Shown here: piece by piece, positions 26,764 through 38,731 of the stretch | How positions within the stretch are numbered: position 1 is the first letter of the stretch | Layout: every line of letters begins with the position of its first letter | DNA from: Chromatiales bacterium | Lineage (GTDB): Bacteria; Pseudomonadota; Gammaproteobacteria; Chromatiales; Chromatiaceae | Length of the DNA stretch: 42,303 nt | NCBI GenBank assembly: GCA_028278145.1 | Contig: JANQEV010000132.1 | Location: 1-42,303, forward strand | Direction of reading: 5' to 3' | Position numbers and translations under genes: made by a program | Notes under the pieces: generated by a model | Told to the model about the DNA's origin: nothing | Databases searched by the model: none | What the model saw: only the letters and a program-made list of their open reading frames with translations

Positions 26764-27150
26764 ATTACCGACTCTTCAAGAACGACTCTGATAGGCAAGG
26801 AAATAGCCGAACGAATAGTCTTGGCTCAACTGGCACTCTGTCTGCTTGTTTTTGTTACCTTATGGGCAGTGAGTTGGGTACACGCCTATTCCGGCGTAAT
26901 TGGCGGTGGCATTGCTGCAATAACCAATGCTCTGTTTGCCAGTAAGGTATTTATACGGTACCGGGCACAGAATCCGGCCAAGCTGTTCTCTAGCATGTAT
27001 TACGCAGAGATACAGAAACTGTTTTTTACCGCCGTGTTATTTGCATCAGTGATAATTTGGTTTGATGTTTTGAGTTATGGCGCCTTGTTTGGGAGCTATC
27101 TACTCATACAGATAGTGCCAATATTTGTTTTTCATTTTAAAGTTATTTGA
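26764..27150 (+). CDS. atpI: ATP synthase protein I (AtpI), possible ATT start
   Basis: AtpI is a small inner-membrane protein that helps assemble the c-ring. Four hydrophobic segments are visible (LALCLLVFVTLWAVSW; YSGVIGGGIAAITNALFA; LFFTAVLFASVIIWF; LFGSYLLIQIVPIFVFHF), as in the family. The start is unclear: the first usual codon, TTG 26821, gives 109 residues without a Shine-Dalgarno. The frame stays open upstream, reading TDSSRTTLIGKEIAERIV, to ATT 26764, which sits 6 bp after GGAGG and gives 128 residues, the normal AtpI length. ATG 26751 is out of frame. Gene identity is firm; the start is a proposal. Confidence 0.8.
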   Translation: MTDSSRTTLIGKEIAERIVLAQLALCLLVFVTLWAVSWVHAYSGVIGGGIAAITNALFASKVFIRYRAQNPAKLFSSMYYAEIQKLFFTAVLFASVIIWFDVLSYGALFGSYLLIQIVPIFVFHFKVI

Positions 27151-27153
27151 TAA

Positions 27154-28331
<1,178 letters not shown>

Positions 28332-28389
28332 TCCGCTTTGACAGTTACAGAAGCAATCATTATCTCGTTCAACTCAAGGTAATTCCCGG

Positions 28390-28860
28390 ATGAATATAAA
28401 TCTGACTATGTTTGGTCAGCTCATTTCCTTTGTGATCTTCGTGTGGATCACAATGAAATTTGTCTGGACTCCGATCATGGCGGCGCTCGAAGAGCGTAAG
28501 AAGGAGATGGCTGACGGTCTAGCTGCGGCAGAACGTGGGCAACATGAGCAGGAGCTGGCTAAGAACCGGGCCAGACAAGTTCTGCATGAAGGAAAAGAGC
28601 AGGCAGCCGAGATCGTCTCTCAAGCCCATAAGCGCGCAGCTGAGATTGTGGATGAGGCAAAAGAGAATGCTCGTGCCGAAGGTGCCCGTATCCTGACCGC
28701 CGCCAGAGCGGATGTGGACCAGGAAGCGCTGAAGGCACGGGAGCAGTTACGTGAGAAGGTTGCTGAGTTGGCGGTATTGGGTGCGCAGAAGATTCTGCAG
28801 AGAGAGATCGATGCAGAGGCGCATAAAGATATTGTCACCAACCTGACCGAGCAGATCTAA
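28390..28860 (+). CDS. atpF: F1Fo ATP synthase subunit b
   Basis: 156 residues, same length as E. coli b. One N-terminal membrane helix (MNINLTMFGQLISFVIFVWITMKFVW-type) is followed by a long charged coiled coil rich in Ala, Glu and Lys, the peripheral stalk that holds F1 to subunit a. It is followed 5 bp later by atpH. Confidence 0.97.
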   Translation: MNINLTMFGQLISFVIFVWITMKFVWTPIMAALEERKKEMADGLAAAERGQHEQELAKNRARQVLHEGKEQAAEIVSQAHKRAAEIVDEAKENARAEGARILTAARADVDQEALKAREQLREKVAELAVLGAQKILQREIDAEAHKDIVTNLTEQI

Positions 28861-28865
28861 TCACT

Positions 28866-29405
28866 ATGGCTGGAGACGCACTTACTATAGCCCGCCCCTA
28901 TGCAGAGGCAGTTTTTACCCGGGCCAACGAGACAGAGTCGCTCGATAAATGGACCGGGATTTTGGAACTGCTGGCTGCAGTGGTACAGGATCCGTCTGTG
29001 GCGGGAGCTATATCCAACCCTCTGTTCGAAAAGACCGATCTGACCAAACTGTTGTTGGATATCGGCGGTGACAACCTCAGCCCGGAAGCACAAAATTTGG
29101 TGCATCTTCTGGTAGAAAACGGACGTCTTACCGTGTTACCGGAGATTGCTACCCTGTATGAAAAACTCAAGGCAGAGAGCGAGAAGACACTGCAAGTACA
29201 TGTACGCTCTGCCTACGAAATTACACCGGACCAGGAACAGCAGCTGGTTGCGGGTCTGAAGCGCAAGCTTGGTCTTGATGTGAGCATTACCAGCGAACAA
29301 GATCAGGAATTAATCGGCGGCGTCCATATCCGCGCCGGTGACCTTGTTATCGATGGCTCCGTCAAGGGAAAAATCGAGCAATTAGCCAACGAATTGGGAA
29401 TCTAA
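28866..29405 (+). CDS. atpH: F1Fo ATP synthase subunit delta
   Basis: 179 residues. The N-terminal helical domain ([14 protein letters not shown]) binds the top of the alpha3beta3 head, and the C-terminal part with [24 protein letters not shown] joins subunit b. Length and order (between atpF and atpA) match the family. Confidence 0.97.
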   Translation: MAGDALTIARPYAEAVFTRANETESLDKWTGILELLAAVVQDPSVAGAISNPLFEKTDLTKLLLDIGGDNLSPEAQNLVHLLVENGRLTVLPEIATLYEKLKAESEKTLQVHVRSAYEITPDQEQQLVAGLKRKLGLDVSITSEQDQELIGGVHIRAGDLVIDGSVKGKIEQLANELGI

Positions 29406-29418
29406 GCGAGAAGCCACC

Positions 29419-30960
29419 ATGCAACTCAATCCATCTGAGATCAGTGAACTGATTAAAAATAAGATCGAGAAATTCGATCTCAAAACCGAAGCCCACGATG
29501 AGGGAACGGTTATAAGCCTGACTGACGGCATCGCCCGTATCCATGGTCTGCAAGATGCCATGTCATACGAGATGCTGGAGTTCCCCGGTAACACCTTTGG
29601 ACTGGCTCTGAACCTGGAGCGGGATTCTGTTGGTGCGGTGGTGCTGGGTGAATACAAACACCTGTCAGAGGGTGACCCAGTGAAATGTACCGGTCGCGTA
29701 CTTGAGGTTCCCGTTGGTGAGGGTCTTCTGGGTCGCGTGGTTGACTCCCTGGGTAACCCGTTGGATGGCAAGGGACCGATTGAATTCGATGAGACTTCAC
29801 CCATCGAAAAGGTCGCTCCCGGTGTTATCACCCGTAAATCGGTAGACCAGCCGGTACAGACCGGACTCAAAGCCATTGATGCCATGGTGCCAATCGGTCG
29901 TGGTCAACGTGAGCTGATCATCGGTGACCGTCAGACCGGCAAGACCGCAGTGGCTATCGATGCCATCATTAACCAGAAGGGTACCGGCGTTAAGTGTATC
30001 TACGTAGCGGTTGGACAGAAGGCTTCTTCCATCGCCCAGGTTATGCACAAGCTGGAAGAGCACGGCGCTCTGGAGCACACCATTATCGTGGCCGCTCCTG
30101 CTGCTGACTCTGCAGCCATGCAGTTCATCGCACCATACTCCGGATGCACCATGGGTGAGTACTTCCGGGATCGCGGCGAAGACGCACTGATTATCTATGA
30201 TGATCTCACCAAGCAGGCCTGGGCCTACCGTCAGGTATCCCTGTTGTTGAAACGTCCACCAGGACGTGAGGCCTATCCGGGTGACGTATTTTATCTGCAC
30301 TCCCGTTTGCTGGAGCGTGCAGCCCGGGTAAACGAGGCATTCGTAGAGCAGGCAACCAACGGTGAAGTTACAGGTAAAACCGGATCGCTAACCGCGCTGC
30401 CTATTATCGAGACCCAGGCGGGTGACGTATCGGCTTTCGTACCCACCAACGTGATCTCCATTACAGATGGTCAGATCTTCCTGGAGTCTGACCTGTTCAA
30501 CGCCAACATCCGACCTGCGATCAACGCCGGTCTCTCCGTATCACGTGTAGGTGGTGCCGCACAGACCAAGGTGATCAAGAAGCTGGGTGGTGGTACCCGT
30601 CTGGCACTGGCACAGTTTCGTGAGCTGGCTGCTTTCTCCCAGTTTGCTTCTGATCTGGATGAGGCCACTCGTAAGCAGTTGGAGCGTGGTGAGCGGGTAA
30701 CCGAACTGATGAAACAGCCGCAGTACTCTCCATTGTCGGTGGGTGAGATGGCCATCTCCCTGTTCGCAGCCAACGAAGGCTATCTGGACGATGTGGAAAC
30801 CAACAAGATTGTGGACTTCGAATCTGCCCTGCAAGGTTTTATCAAGAGTAGTCATGGAGATCTGCTGGATACCATTAATAATTCCGGTGACTACAATGCC
30901 GGGATTGAAGAAGCCCTTCACAATGCGTTGAAGGATTTCAAGGCCAACCACGCCTGGTAA
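29419..30960 (+). CDS. atpA: F1 ATP synthase subunit alpha
   Basis: 513 residues, same length as E. coli. Non-catalytic nucleotide-binding subunit of the alpha3beta3 hexamer. The N-terminus [16 protein letters not shown] is typical; Walker A is [13 protein letters not shown] near residue 170; also seen are [33 protein letters not shown] and the signature [17 protein letters not shown]. It is 13 bp after atpH. Confidence 0.98.
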   Translation: MQLNPSEISELIKNKIEKFDLKTEAHDEGTVISLTDGIARIHGLQDAMSYEMLEFPGNTFGLALNLERDSVGAVVLGEYKHLSEGDPVKCTGRVLEVPVGEGLLGRVVDSLGNPLDGKGPIEFDETSPIEKVAPGVITRKSVDQPVQTGLKAIDAMVPIGRGQRELIIGDRQTGKTAVAIDAIINQKGTGVKCIYVAVGQKASSIAQVMHKLEEHGALEHTIIVAAPAADSAAMQFIAPYSGCTMGEYFRDRGEDALIIYDDLTKQAWAYRQVSLLLKRPPGREAYPGDVFYLHSRLLERAARVNEAFVEQATNGEVTGKTGSLTALPIIETQAGDVSAFVPTNVISITDGQIFLESDLFNANIRPAINAGLSVSRVGGAAQTKVIKKLGGGTRLALAQFRELAAFSQFASDLDEATRKQLERGERVTELMKQPQYSPLSVGEMAISLFAANEGYLDDVETNKIVDFESALQGFIKSSHGDLLDTINNSGDYNAGIEEALHNALKDFKANHAW

Positions 30961-30989
30961 CAGGCTGCATAGGTACTTAAGGGTTTAAT

Positions 30990-31850
30990 ATGGCAGGCGC
31001 GAAAGAGATACGCACACAGATTGCAAGCGTCAAGAATACGCAGAAGATCACGCGTGCTATGGAGATGGTGGCAGCGTCCAAGATGCGCAAGGCACAGGAG
31101 CGCATGAAGGCGCCACGTCCTTATGCAGACAAGATGCGCAAAGTAATCGGACATCTGTATCACGCCCATCCCGAGTATCACCACAGCTTCCTGATGGAAC
31201 GCGAGGTGCAACGGGTTGGTTATATCGTTATCTCATCGGATCGTGGTTTGTGCGGTGGCCTGAATAACAATCTGTTCCGGATGCTGGTTAAGGATATAAA
31301 ACGTTATCAGGATAGTGGGATAAAGGTTAATTTCGTCACAATCGGTAAAAAAGCCCTGGGTTTTTTCCGCCGTGTGGGCGGCCAGGTGTTGGGTGAAATC
31401 ACTCAGCTGGGAGATGCCCCCCATTTTGAAGATTTGATTGGCCCGGTGAAGGTTATGCTGGATGCCTACGAGGCGGGAGAGATTGACCGCATCTATCTGG
31501 CCTCTAACGTGTTTGTAAATACTATGACTCAGCAACCCACGGTACAGCAGTTAGTGCCTGTCGTGGGTGAGATGGACGAGAGTATGAAGCATCACTGGGA
31601 CTATATATATGAGCCGGATTCTAAAGAGGTACTGGATGGTTTGCTTAACCGGTACATAGAATCTCAGGTGTTTCAGGGAGTAGTGGAAAATGCCGCCTGT
31701 GAACAGTCGGCTAGAATGGTGGCAATGAAATCAGCATCTGATAACGCTGGTAATTTGATAGATGAGTTACAGCTGATCTATAACAAGGCGCGTCAGGCTG
31801 CCATTACCCAGGAGATATCGGAGATTGTAAGCGGCGCGGCCGCGGTCTGA
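30990..31850 (+). CDS. atpG: F1 ATP synthase subunit gamma
   Basis: 286 residues. The rotor shaft: N- and C-terminal helices form the coiled coil ([36 protein letters not shown] and, at the end, [36 protein letters not shown]). The [14 protein letters not shown] segment at about 80 is conserved. It lies between atpA and atpD as usual. Confidence 0.98.
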   Translation: MAGAKEIRTQIASVKNTQKITRAMEMVAASKMRKAQERMKAPRPYADKMRKVIGHLYHAHPEYHHSFLMEREVQRVGYIVISSDRGLCGGLNNNLFRMLVKDIKRYQDSGIKVNFVTIGKKALGFFRRVGGQVLGEITQLGDAPHFEDLIGPVKVMLDAYEAGEIDRIYLASNVFVNTMTQQPTVQQLVPVVGEMDESMKHHWDYIYEPDSKEVLDGLLNRYIESQVFQGVVENAACEQSARMVAMKSASDNAGNLIDELQLIYNKARQAAITQEISEIVSGAAAV

Positions 31851-31915
31851 TCATAGTAGTTCAGTTTACAGTTTTAATGCGTCGGGTCCGTCCCGGCATA
31901 TATGCAAAGATTTGA

Positions 31916-33310
<1,395 letters not shown>

Positions 33311-33322
33311 GGAGAAAATATC

Positions 33323-33745
33323 ATGACCATGACAATCCATGTGGATATAGTCAGTGCAGAAGCTGAGATCTATTCCGGCATTGCAGAGATGGTCTATGCC
33401 CCTGCAGAAATGGGTGAAGTGGGTATTGCTCCAATGCACTGCCCACTGGTTACCCATCTTCGGCCAGGTGAGGTTCGGGTTGATCCCGGTAAAGGCAAAG
33501 AGATGAAGCATTTCTATGTCTCAGGTGGAATCCTAGAGGTGCAACCCTACACTGTAACCGTGCTTGCAGACACCGCTATTCGGGCGGCAGACCTGGATGA
33601 AGCGGCAGCCATTGAGGCCAAGCGACGGGCGGAAGACGCCCTGGCAGGACATGCGGCAGATATGGAATTTGCCAAGGCCCAGGTGGAACTGCAACAGGCT
33701 GCGGCCCAGCTGCGTACTATTGAAAGTCTACGCAAGCGTACGTAA
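33323..33745 (+). CDS. atpC: F1 ATP synthase subunit epsilon
   Basis: 140 residues. The N-terminal beta-sandwich ([51 protein letters not shown] pattern) binds gamma and the c-ring, and the Ala-rich C-terminal helices can inhibit the enzyme. It is the last gene of the atp operon. The repeat element at 33746-34010 begins right after its stop codon. Confidence 0.97.
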   Translation: MTMTIHVDIVSAEAEIYSGIAEMVYAPAEMGEVGIAPMHCPLVTHLRPGEVRVDPGKGKEMKHFYVSGGILEVQPYTVTVLADTAIRAADLDEAAAIEAKRRAEDALAGHAADMEFAKAQVELQQAAAQLRTIESLRKRT

Positions 33746-34010
33746 GTACTCTTTCAACACGATATTGCCTATTTCAGCGCTTTTGTGGTGTTTCGCGGCA
33801 AGGCACTGTGCGTAGGCAATGGCCTTAGTCCTTGTCAAGCACTGTAACGCAGCAGCGGGACACCACAGAAGCGTCCGAAGGATTGACCTGTCAGCGTCCA
33901 TTACTATGTTGCGCCTCTTATTAAGGACTTAGGCCATTAATTGCGAGGCGCGTCTTGTCCTGAACGCTGACAGACCAACTGAACTAGGAAATATTGTATT
34001 GAAAGAGTAC
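33746..34010. repeat. MITE-like element with 21-bp terminal inverted repeats after atpC
   Basis: The left end (33746-33766, starting GTACTCTTTCAA) and the right end (33990-34010, ending TTGAAAGAGTAC) are complementary at 19 of 21 positions. Inside are two more nested pairs: CGCTTTTGTGGTGTT with GACACCACAGAAGCG, and CTGTCAGCGTCC with GAACGCTGACAG. AATGGCCTTAGTCCTT (33818-33833) is mirrored with one mismatch at 33923-33938 and occurs exactly at 20444-20459. There is no coding potential. Its position directly after the atp operon could make it a terminator or mRNA-stabilising structure as well. Confidence 0.75.
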
Positions 34011-34079
34011 AATTCCTCTCTTTTCTTATCCCGGGCCTGCCTGGTCCGGGTACTCTGAATTACAACGGCGGTATCTGAT

Positions 34080-34565
34080 ATGTCCAAGGAAACTATCCAA
34101 CCGGGTAAGTTTGTCTCACTTACCTACACCATCAGCGATTCCGACGGCAATCTGCTGGAGCAGAACGATCTTCCGGTCAGCTACATCCACAGCGGCGATA
34201 CTGAATTGATCGGTGGTATGGACCGTGCCGTTTTAGGCAAGAGTGCTGGTGATAAGGTGGAGATGACGGTGCCACCCGAAGATGGTTTCGGTGAGTCAGA
34301 TCCTGACCTGACCTTCACCGATGATATCGAAAACGTCCCGCCCGAGTTTCGGCAGGTAGGTGCTGAGGTGCAGATGCAGAGCGAATCAGGTGATGTGAAG
34401 ACCTTCTATGTCACCAAGATCGAGAACGGAAAGCTAACCGTGGACGGTAATCACCCCCTGGCCGGTAAAACCCTGACCGTTATCGTCAAGATCCTGGAGG
34501 TGCGTAATCCAACTCCAGATGATCTTAATTCAGACCAGGGTCAGGGCGGATTCCCTATCAACTAA
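34080..34565 (+). CDS. SlyD-like FKBP-type peptidyl-prolyl isomerase
   Basis: 161 residues. An FKBP domain with an inserted flap: GKFVSLTYTISDSDGNLLEQN at the start, LIGGMDRAVLGKSAGDKVEMTVPPEDGFGE, the IF-type insertion, then NHPLAGKTLTVIVKILEVRNPT. These are the hallmarks of the SlyD/FkpA-like short FKBPs that act as cytoplasmic folding catalysts. The His-rich metal-binding tail of E. coli SlyD is absent; the tail here is short and ends GGFPIN. It stands alone between the atp operon and glmU. Confidence 0.9.
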   Translation: MSKETIQPGKFVSLTYTISDSDGNLLEQNDLPVSYIHSGDTELIGGMDRAVLGKSAGDKVEMTVPPEDGFGESDPDLTFTDDIENVPPEFRQVGAEVQMQSESGDVKTFYVTKIENGKLTVDGNHPLAGKTLTVIVKILEVRNPTPDDLNSDQGQGGFPIN

Positions 34566-34728
34566 GGAACCTACCTAAGTTGCTCCTGGCCCTCTGCGTG
34601 TTCGTTCAAAATTTACCAAAAAGAACACCAGATCTCTCCCTGTCTCAGTTATAATGAATGGCTAAAGCCCTGTGTGCTGGTTCTGGACACAGGTACCGGT
34701 CTGTTAATTCGATAGTGATGGAGAGTGT

Positions 34729-36099
34729 ATGACGCTAGGTGTAGTAATTCTTGCAGCTGGACAGGGGACGCGCATGCGTTCCAAACTACCAAAAGTGCTT
34801 CATCCACTGGCCGGCCGGCCATTACTTGATCATGCAATTCAGGCGGCAAAGCGGCTTTCACCCACGCGTATAGTTGTGGTCTATGGGCATGGTGGGGAGC
34901 AGGTTAAAGGTGCCTTTTCCGATCCCGATCTGATTTGGGTGGAGCAGGAAGAGCAACTTGGCACCGGTCATGCTGTTGCCCATGCCCTGCCGGAACTGCA
35001 GGATGTAGATCAGATCCTGGTGCTGTATGGAGATGTGCCACTGCTACGTGACCGCACTCTAACTTCACTCACCACTGCCTGCATGTATACTGACCTGGCC
35101 CTGTTAACCGCCGCGTTTGAAAACCCCATTGGCTATGGACGTATCGTACGGGATACAGATGGCAGAATTCAGCGTATTGTAGAACACCGGGATGCCACTG
35201 CCAGTGAGTTGGAGATCAAAGAGATCAATACTGGAATTCTGATCGCCAAACGCGAATCCCTGTCAGGATGGGTGGAGCGGTTGGACAACAGCAACTCCCA
35301 GGGTGAATTCTATCTTACCGACGTGGTAAGCCTGGCAGTAGCCGATGGGGTTAGCGTGCAGTCATCTCAGCCGGAAGATCTGGATGAGGTAGCTGGAGTC
35401 AATGACCGGGCACAGCTCGCTCATTTAGAGCGGCGCTTTCAGGAGTGGCAGGCAGACCGGTTGATGCGTAAGGGGCTCAGTCTGCGCGACCCGAACAGAT
35501 TTGATCTGCGTGGCAACCTCGCATTTGGCCAGGATGTAACCATTGAGGCCAATGTCTTGTTGGAGGGTGAAATTCACCTGGGTGATAACGTCGCCATCGG
35601 TGCTAACACCGTAATCCGCAACTGCAGGGTTGGGGATGGAGTGGTGATCCGTGAAAACTGCGTACTGGAGGATGCGGTGATCGGGGTTGATTGTACCATC
35701 GGTCCTTTTACCCGCATTCGGCCCGAAACCGAACTGGCGAACAATGCACACCTTGGTAACTTTGTTGAGATCAAGAAATCCCAGGTTGGAACCGGCAGCA
35801 AGATCAACCATCTTACCTATGTGGGTGACAGCACTATCGGCAGTTCTGTCAACGTGGGTGCTGGTACTATCACCTGCAACTATGATGGTGCCAATAAGCA
35901 TCGTACCCTGATTGGAGATGGGGCCTTCATCGGTTCCAACAGCAGTCTGGTGGCACCTGCTGAAATTGGGTCCGGGGCTACTATTGGCGCCGGCTCCACC
36001 ATAACCGGCAAGGCACCGGAAGATACTCTTACCCTCAGCCGGGCCAAACAGATGTCTATCAAGGGATGGAAACGGCCAGTCAAGAAGCCGAAGGAGTAA
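34729..36099 (+). CDS. glmU: bifunctional UDP-N-acetylglucosamine pyrophosphorylase / glucosamine-1-phosphate N-acetyltransferase
   Basis: 456 residues, same length as E. coli GlmU. The N-terminal uridyltransferase has LAAGQGTRMRSKLPKVLHPLAG (residues 8-29) and the QEEQLGTGHAV segment. From about 250 a left-handed beta-helix of hexapeptide repeats carries the acetyltransferase, with NFVEIKKSQVG and HLTYVGDSTIG and the GAGTITCNYDG loop. It makes UDP-GlcNAc for peptidoglycan and LPS. It lies 4 bp before glmS, which supplies its precursor. A TATAAT hexamer lies about 75 bp upstream of the start with no clear -35. Confidence 0.98.
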   Translation: MTLGVVILAAGQGTRMRSKLPKVLHPLAGRPLLDHAIQAAKRLSPTRIVVVYGHGGEQVKGAFSDPDLIWVEQEEQLGTGHAVAHALPELQDVDQILVLYGDVPLLRDRTLTSLTTACMYTDLALLTAAFENPIGYGRIVRDTDGRIQRIVEHRDATASELEIKEINTGILIAKRESLSGWVERLDNSNSQGEFYLTDVVSLAVADGVSVQSSQPEDLDEVAGVNDRAQLAHLERRFQEWQADRLMRKGLSLRDPNRFDLRGNLAFGQDVTIEANVLLEGEIHLGDNVAIGANTVIRNCRVGDGVVIRENCVLEDAVIGVDCTIGPFTRIRPETELANNAHLGNFVEIKKSQVGTGSKINHLTYVGDSTIGSSVNVGAGTITCNYDGANKHRTLIGDGAFIGSNSSLVAPAEIGSGATIGAGSTITGKAPEDTLTLSRAKQMSIKGWKRPVKKPKE

Positions 36100-36103
36100 C
36101 AGT

Positions 36104-37930
36104 ATGTGCGGTATTGTGGGGGCCATAGCCAATGACCAAGTTGCGCCAGTATTACTGGATGGCCTAAAGCGCCTCGAATACCGTGGCTATGATTCAGCCG
36201 GCATAGCAATCCATGCTGGTGATGGCGAACTGAACCGCATCCGCTCCGTAGGGAAGGTGTCACAATTGCAGGAGCTGCTGGACAGCTCACCCCTGGAAGG
36301 GGTAATGGGAATTGCCCATACCCGCTGGGCGACCCACGGCATGCCAGCCGAGCGCAATGCCCATCCCCACATGAGTGGAGAACGGGTAGCTGTAGTTCAC
36401 AACGGCATCATTGAAAATCATGCCGAACTGCGCAGCAGTCTCGAAGGCATGGGATTCAGATTTACCTCGGACACCGATACCGAGGTGATTGCTCATCTTC
36501 TGGCCAGTATGCTGGACCAGGGCATGGATCTTCTGGATGCAGTACGGGAAACCGTAAAACGTCTGGTTGGCGCCTATGCCTTGGCGGTTATGAGCCCGGA
36601 TGACACTGAGCGTCTGGTGGTGGCGCGGGCCGGCAGTCCCCTGGTGGTGGGAGTGTCGGACAGCGGCAACTATGTGGCCTCGGATGTGTTTGCCCTGCTG
36701 CCGGTAACCAGACAGTTTCTGTTCCTGGATGAAGGAGATGTAGCCGAGGTTCGCCGTAGCGGAATAACCATTTACGACCAGAACCAGAACCAGGTGGAAC
36801 GTCCCCAGCATGAGTCCAGTCTCACGGCATCCAATTCTGAGAAGGGTCCTTATCAGCATTACATGCTGAAGGAGATCTTTGAGCAACCAGCGGTGATTGC
36901 CGAGACCCTGGAGGGGAGGATTCATCAGGGACGTCTGCTGGAAGAGAGCTTTGGACACGAGGCCAAGGTCCTGCTGGATAAGGTACAGTCAGTACATATC
37001 ATCGCCTGTGGCACCAGCTTTCATGCCGGGGCAGTAGCACGCTACTGGCTGGAGGAGATAGGTATCCCCTGTAACGTGGAGGTAGCAAGTGAGTTTCGCT
37101 ACCGTAAGAGTGTGGTACCGGATAATACCCTGTTTCTCACCATCTCCCAGTCGGGAGAGACAGCCGATACCCTGGCAGCCCTACGCGGTGCCAAGGATTC
37201 AGGCTACCTGGGCAGCCTGTGTATATGTAACGTCCCGGAGAGTTCTCTGGTGCGGGAGTCCGATGTAGCCCTGATGACCCGGGCCGGGCCCGAAATCGGA
37301 GTGGCTTCCACCAAGGCATTTACCACCCAGCTGGTGGCGCTACGTCTGTTGGTTTTGGCACTGGCGCGACGTCGGGGTATGAGCTCGGAGCAGGAAAAGC
37401 AATTGGTGGATGAGCTGCACGCCCTACCACGCCAGGTGGAGGTGGTGCTAAAGCTGAGTGATGATATAAAGCAGATGGCACAGGCGTTTGCCAACAAACA
37501 CAACGCTCTGTTCCTGGGTCGTGGCACCTTCTATCCGGTGGCCATGGAGGGGGCGCTCAAGCTCAAAGAGATTTCCTATATCCATGCCGAGGCGTACCCG
37601 GCGGGTGAACTAAAACATGGCCCGCTGGCCCTGGTGGATGCCGACATCCCAGTGGTTTGCGCATTGCCGGATGACCCACTGTTGGAGAAGGTACTATCCA
37701 ATCTGCAGGAGGTGCGAGCCCGTGGCGGTGAGCTGTTTCTGTTTAGTGATCAAACGGTTTCAATTGATCTGGATAACTACCAGAACCTTACGCTTTCGGA
37801 TATTTGTCCCACCACGGCACCCATTGTTTACAGTATACCTCTTCAATTGTTGGCCTATCATGTGGCAGTATTGAAGGGTACTGATGTAGATCAACCACGA
37901 AATCTGGCAAAATCGGTTACGGTCGAATAG
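36104..37930 (+). CDS. glmS: glutamine-fructose-6-phosphate aminotransferase (isomerizing)
   Basis: 608 residues. The N-terminal glutaminase uses Cys2 (MCGIVGAIA) and has HTRWATHGMPAERNAHPH and HNGIIENH. Two SIS domains follow, with ACGTSFHAG and SQSGETADTLAALRGAK. The C-terminus PRNLAKSVTVE is invariant. It makes glucosamine-6-phosphate, the entry to the amino-sugar pathway. It is translationally close to glmU (4 bp), the usual pairing in this group. Confidence 0.98.
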   Translation: MCGIVGAIANDQVAPVLLDGLKRLEYRGYDSAGIAIHAGDGELNRIRSVGKVSQLQELLDSSPLEGVMGIAHTRWATHGMPAERNAHPHMSGERVAVVHNGIIENHAELRSSLEGMGFRFTSDTDTEVIAHLLASMLDQGMDLLDAVRETVKRLVGAYALAVMSPDDTERLVVARAGSPLVVGVSDSGNYVASDVFALLPVTRQFLFLDEGDVAEVRRSGITIYDQNQNQVERPQHESSLTASNSEKGPYQHYMLKEIFEQPAVIAETLEGRIHQGRLLEESFGHEAKVLLDKVQSVHIIACGTSFHAGAVARYWLEEIGIPCNVEVASEFRYRKSVVPDNTLFLTISQSGETADTLAALRGAKDSGYLGSLCICNVPESSLVRESDVALMTRAGPEIGVASTKAFTTQLVALRLLVLALARRRGMSSEQEKQLVDELHALPRQVEVVLKLSDDIKQMAQAFANKHNALFLGRGTFYPVAMEGALKLKEISYIHAEAYPAGELKHGPLALVDADIPVVCALPDDPLLEKVLSNLQEVRARGGELFLFSDQTVSIDLDNYQNLTLSDICPTTAPIVYSIPLQLLAYHVAVLKGTDVDQPRNLAKSVTVE

Positions 37931-37944
37931 AGAGGAGCTGCAAA

Positions 37945-38676
37945 TTGGATATCAATAAGCCAATGCAAAACATCTCTGAAAAAGAACGGGAAAATCCGCG
38001 AGACAGGGCAAACACTAGTAAGGCTGACACCTGGCAATCCTATACTGCAGCTACCGCAGTATTGCTGTCATGTCTGCTTTTAGCTGGCTGCGGCGGCATG
38101 TCCAGAACGCCACCGCCAGAAAATGTTGAGAATATCTGCTCCATCTTCAATGAGAAAGAAGGGTGGTATCAGGATGTTCTGGATTCCTCCGAGAAATGGG
38201 GGGCACCACCACATGTAATGATGTCCATTGTGCGTTACGAATCCCGTTTCGTAGATAATGCTCGACCGCCCAGGAGGACATTTCTCGGAGTCATCCCACT
38301 GACCAGACCCACCACCGCCTATGGCTACTGCCAGGCCGTAAATGGAACCTGGGAGGACTACCTGGAAGAGACCGGTAACCTCAGTGCCGAGCGGATCAAC
38401 TTTCGCGATGCCATCGATTTTGTCGGTTGGTACACCGACGTCAGTTTCCAAAAGCTTGGTATAGATAAGGCAGACGGCTATAACCAGTACCTGGCCTATC
38501 ATGAAGGGCACGTGGGTTTTAGTCAGCAGAGTTATCTGAAGAAGGCCTGGTTGATGCGGGTAGCCAAAAAGGTTCAGTACACTTCTGATCTTTATGCGGC
38601 CCAGTTGGAAACCTGCCGTGATGAGCTGGAGATGAAACGGGCCCAGGCCAAGGCTACAGCCAAGCTTGCATATTGA
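37945..38676 (+). CDS. lytic transglycosylase-like lipoprotein (SLT domain)
   Basis: 243 residues from TTG, favoured because AGAGGAG lies 7 bp upstream. An unusually long polar leader (about 30 residues) precedes a hydrophobic segment with lipobox LLAGC, so it is probably a lipoprotein. The catalytic-like part has MSIVRYESRF, where the Glu fits the SLT catalytic acid, followed by TTAYGYCQAVNGTWEDY in place of the usual ayGLMQv motif, and later YNQYLAYHEGHVGF. This suggests a peptidoglycan-cleaving enzyme anchored to the membrane. A shorter start at ATG 37963 is possible. It is 14 bp after glmS. Confidence 0.85.
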   Translation: MDINKPMQNISEKERENPRDRANTSKADTWQSYTAATAVLLSCLLLAGCGGMSRTPPPENVENICSIFNEKEGWYQDVLDSSEKWGAPPHVMMSIVRYESRFVDNARPPRRTFLGVIPLTRPTTAYGYCQAVNGTWEDYLEETGNLSAERINFRDAIDFVGWYTDVSFQKLGIDKADGYNQYLAYHEGHVGFSQQSYLKKAWLMRVAKKVQYTSDLYAAQLETCRDELEMKRAQAKATAKLAY

Positions 38677-38731
38677 TTCCTTAGCCCTGTAACTGCAGGT
38701 TGTAGAGTTGATTGTGTAGAAGATTTGTCAG

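Noticed and set aside
26697-26945. 82-codon ORF overlapping the start of atpI
   Set aside because: It is out of frame with atpI, its product has no pattern, and it merely contains the Shine-Dalgarno and start region of atpI.
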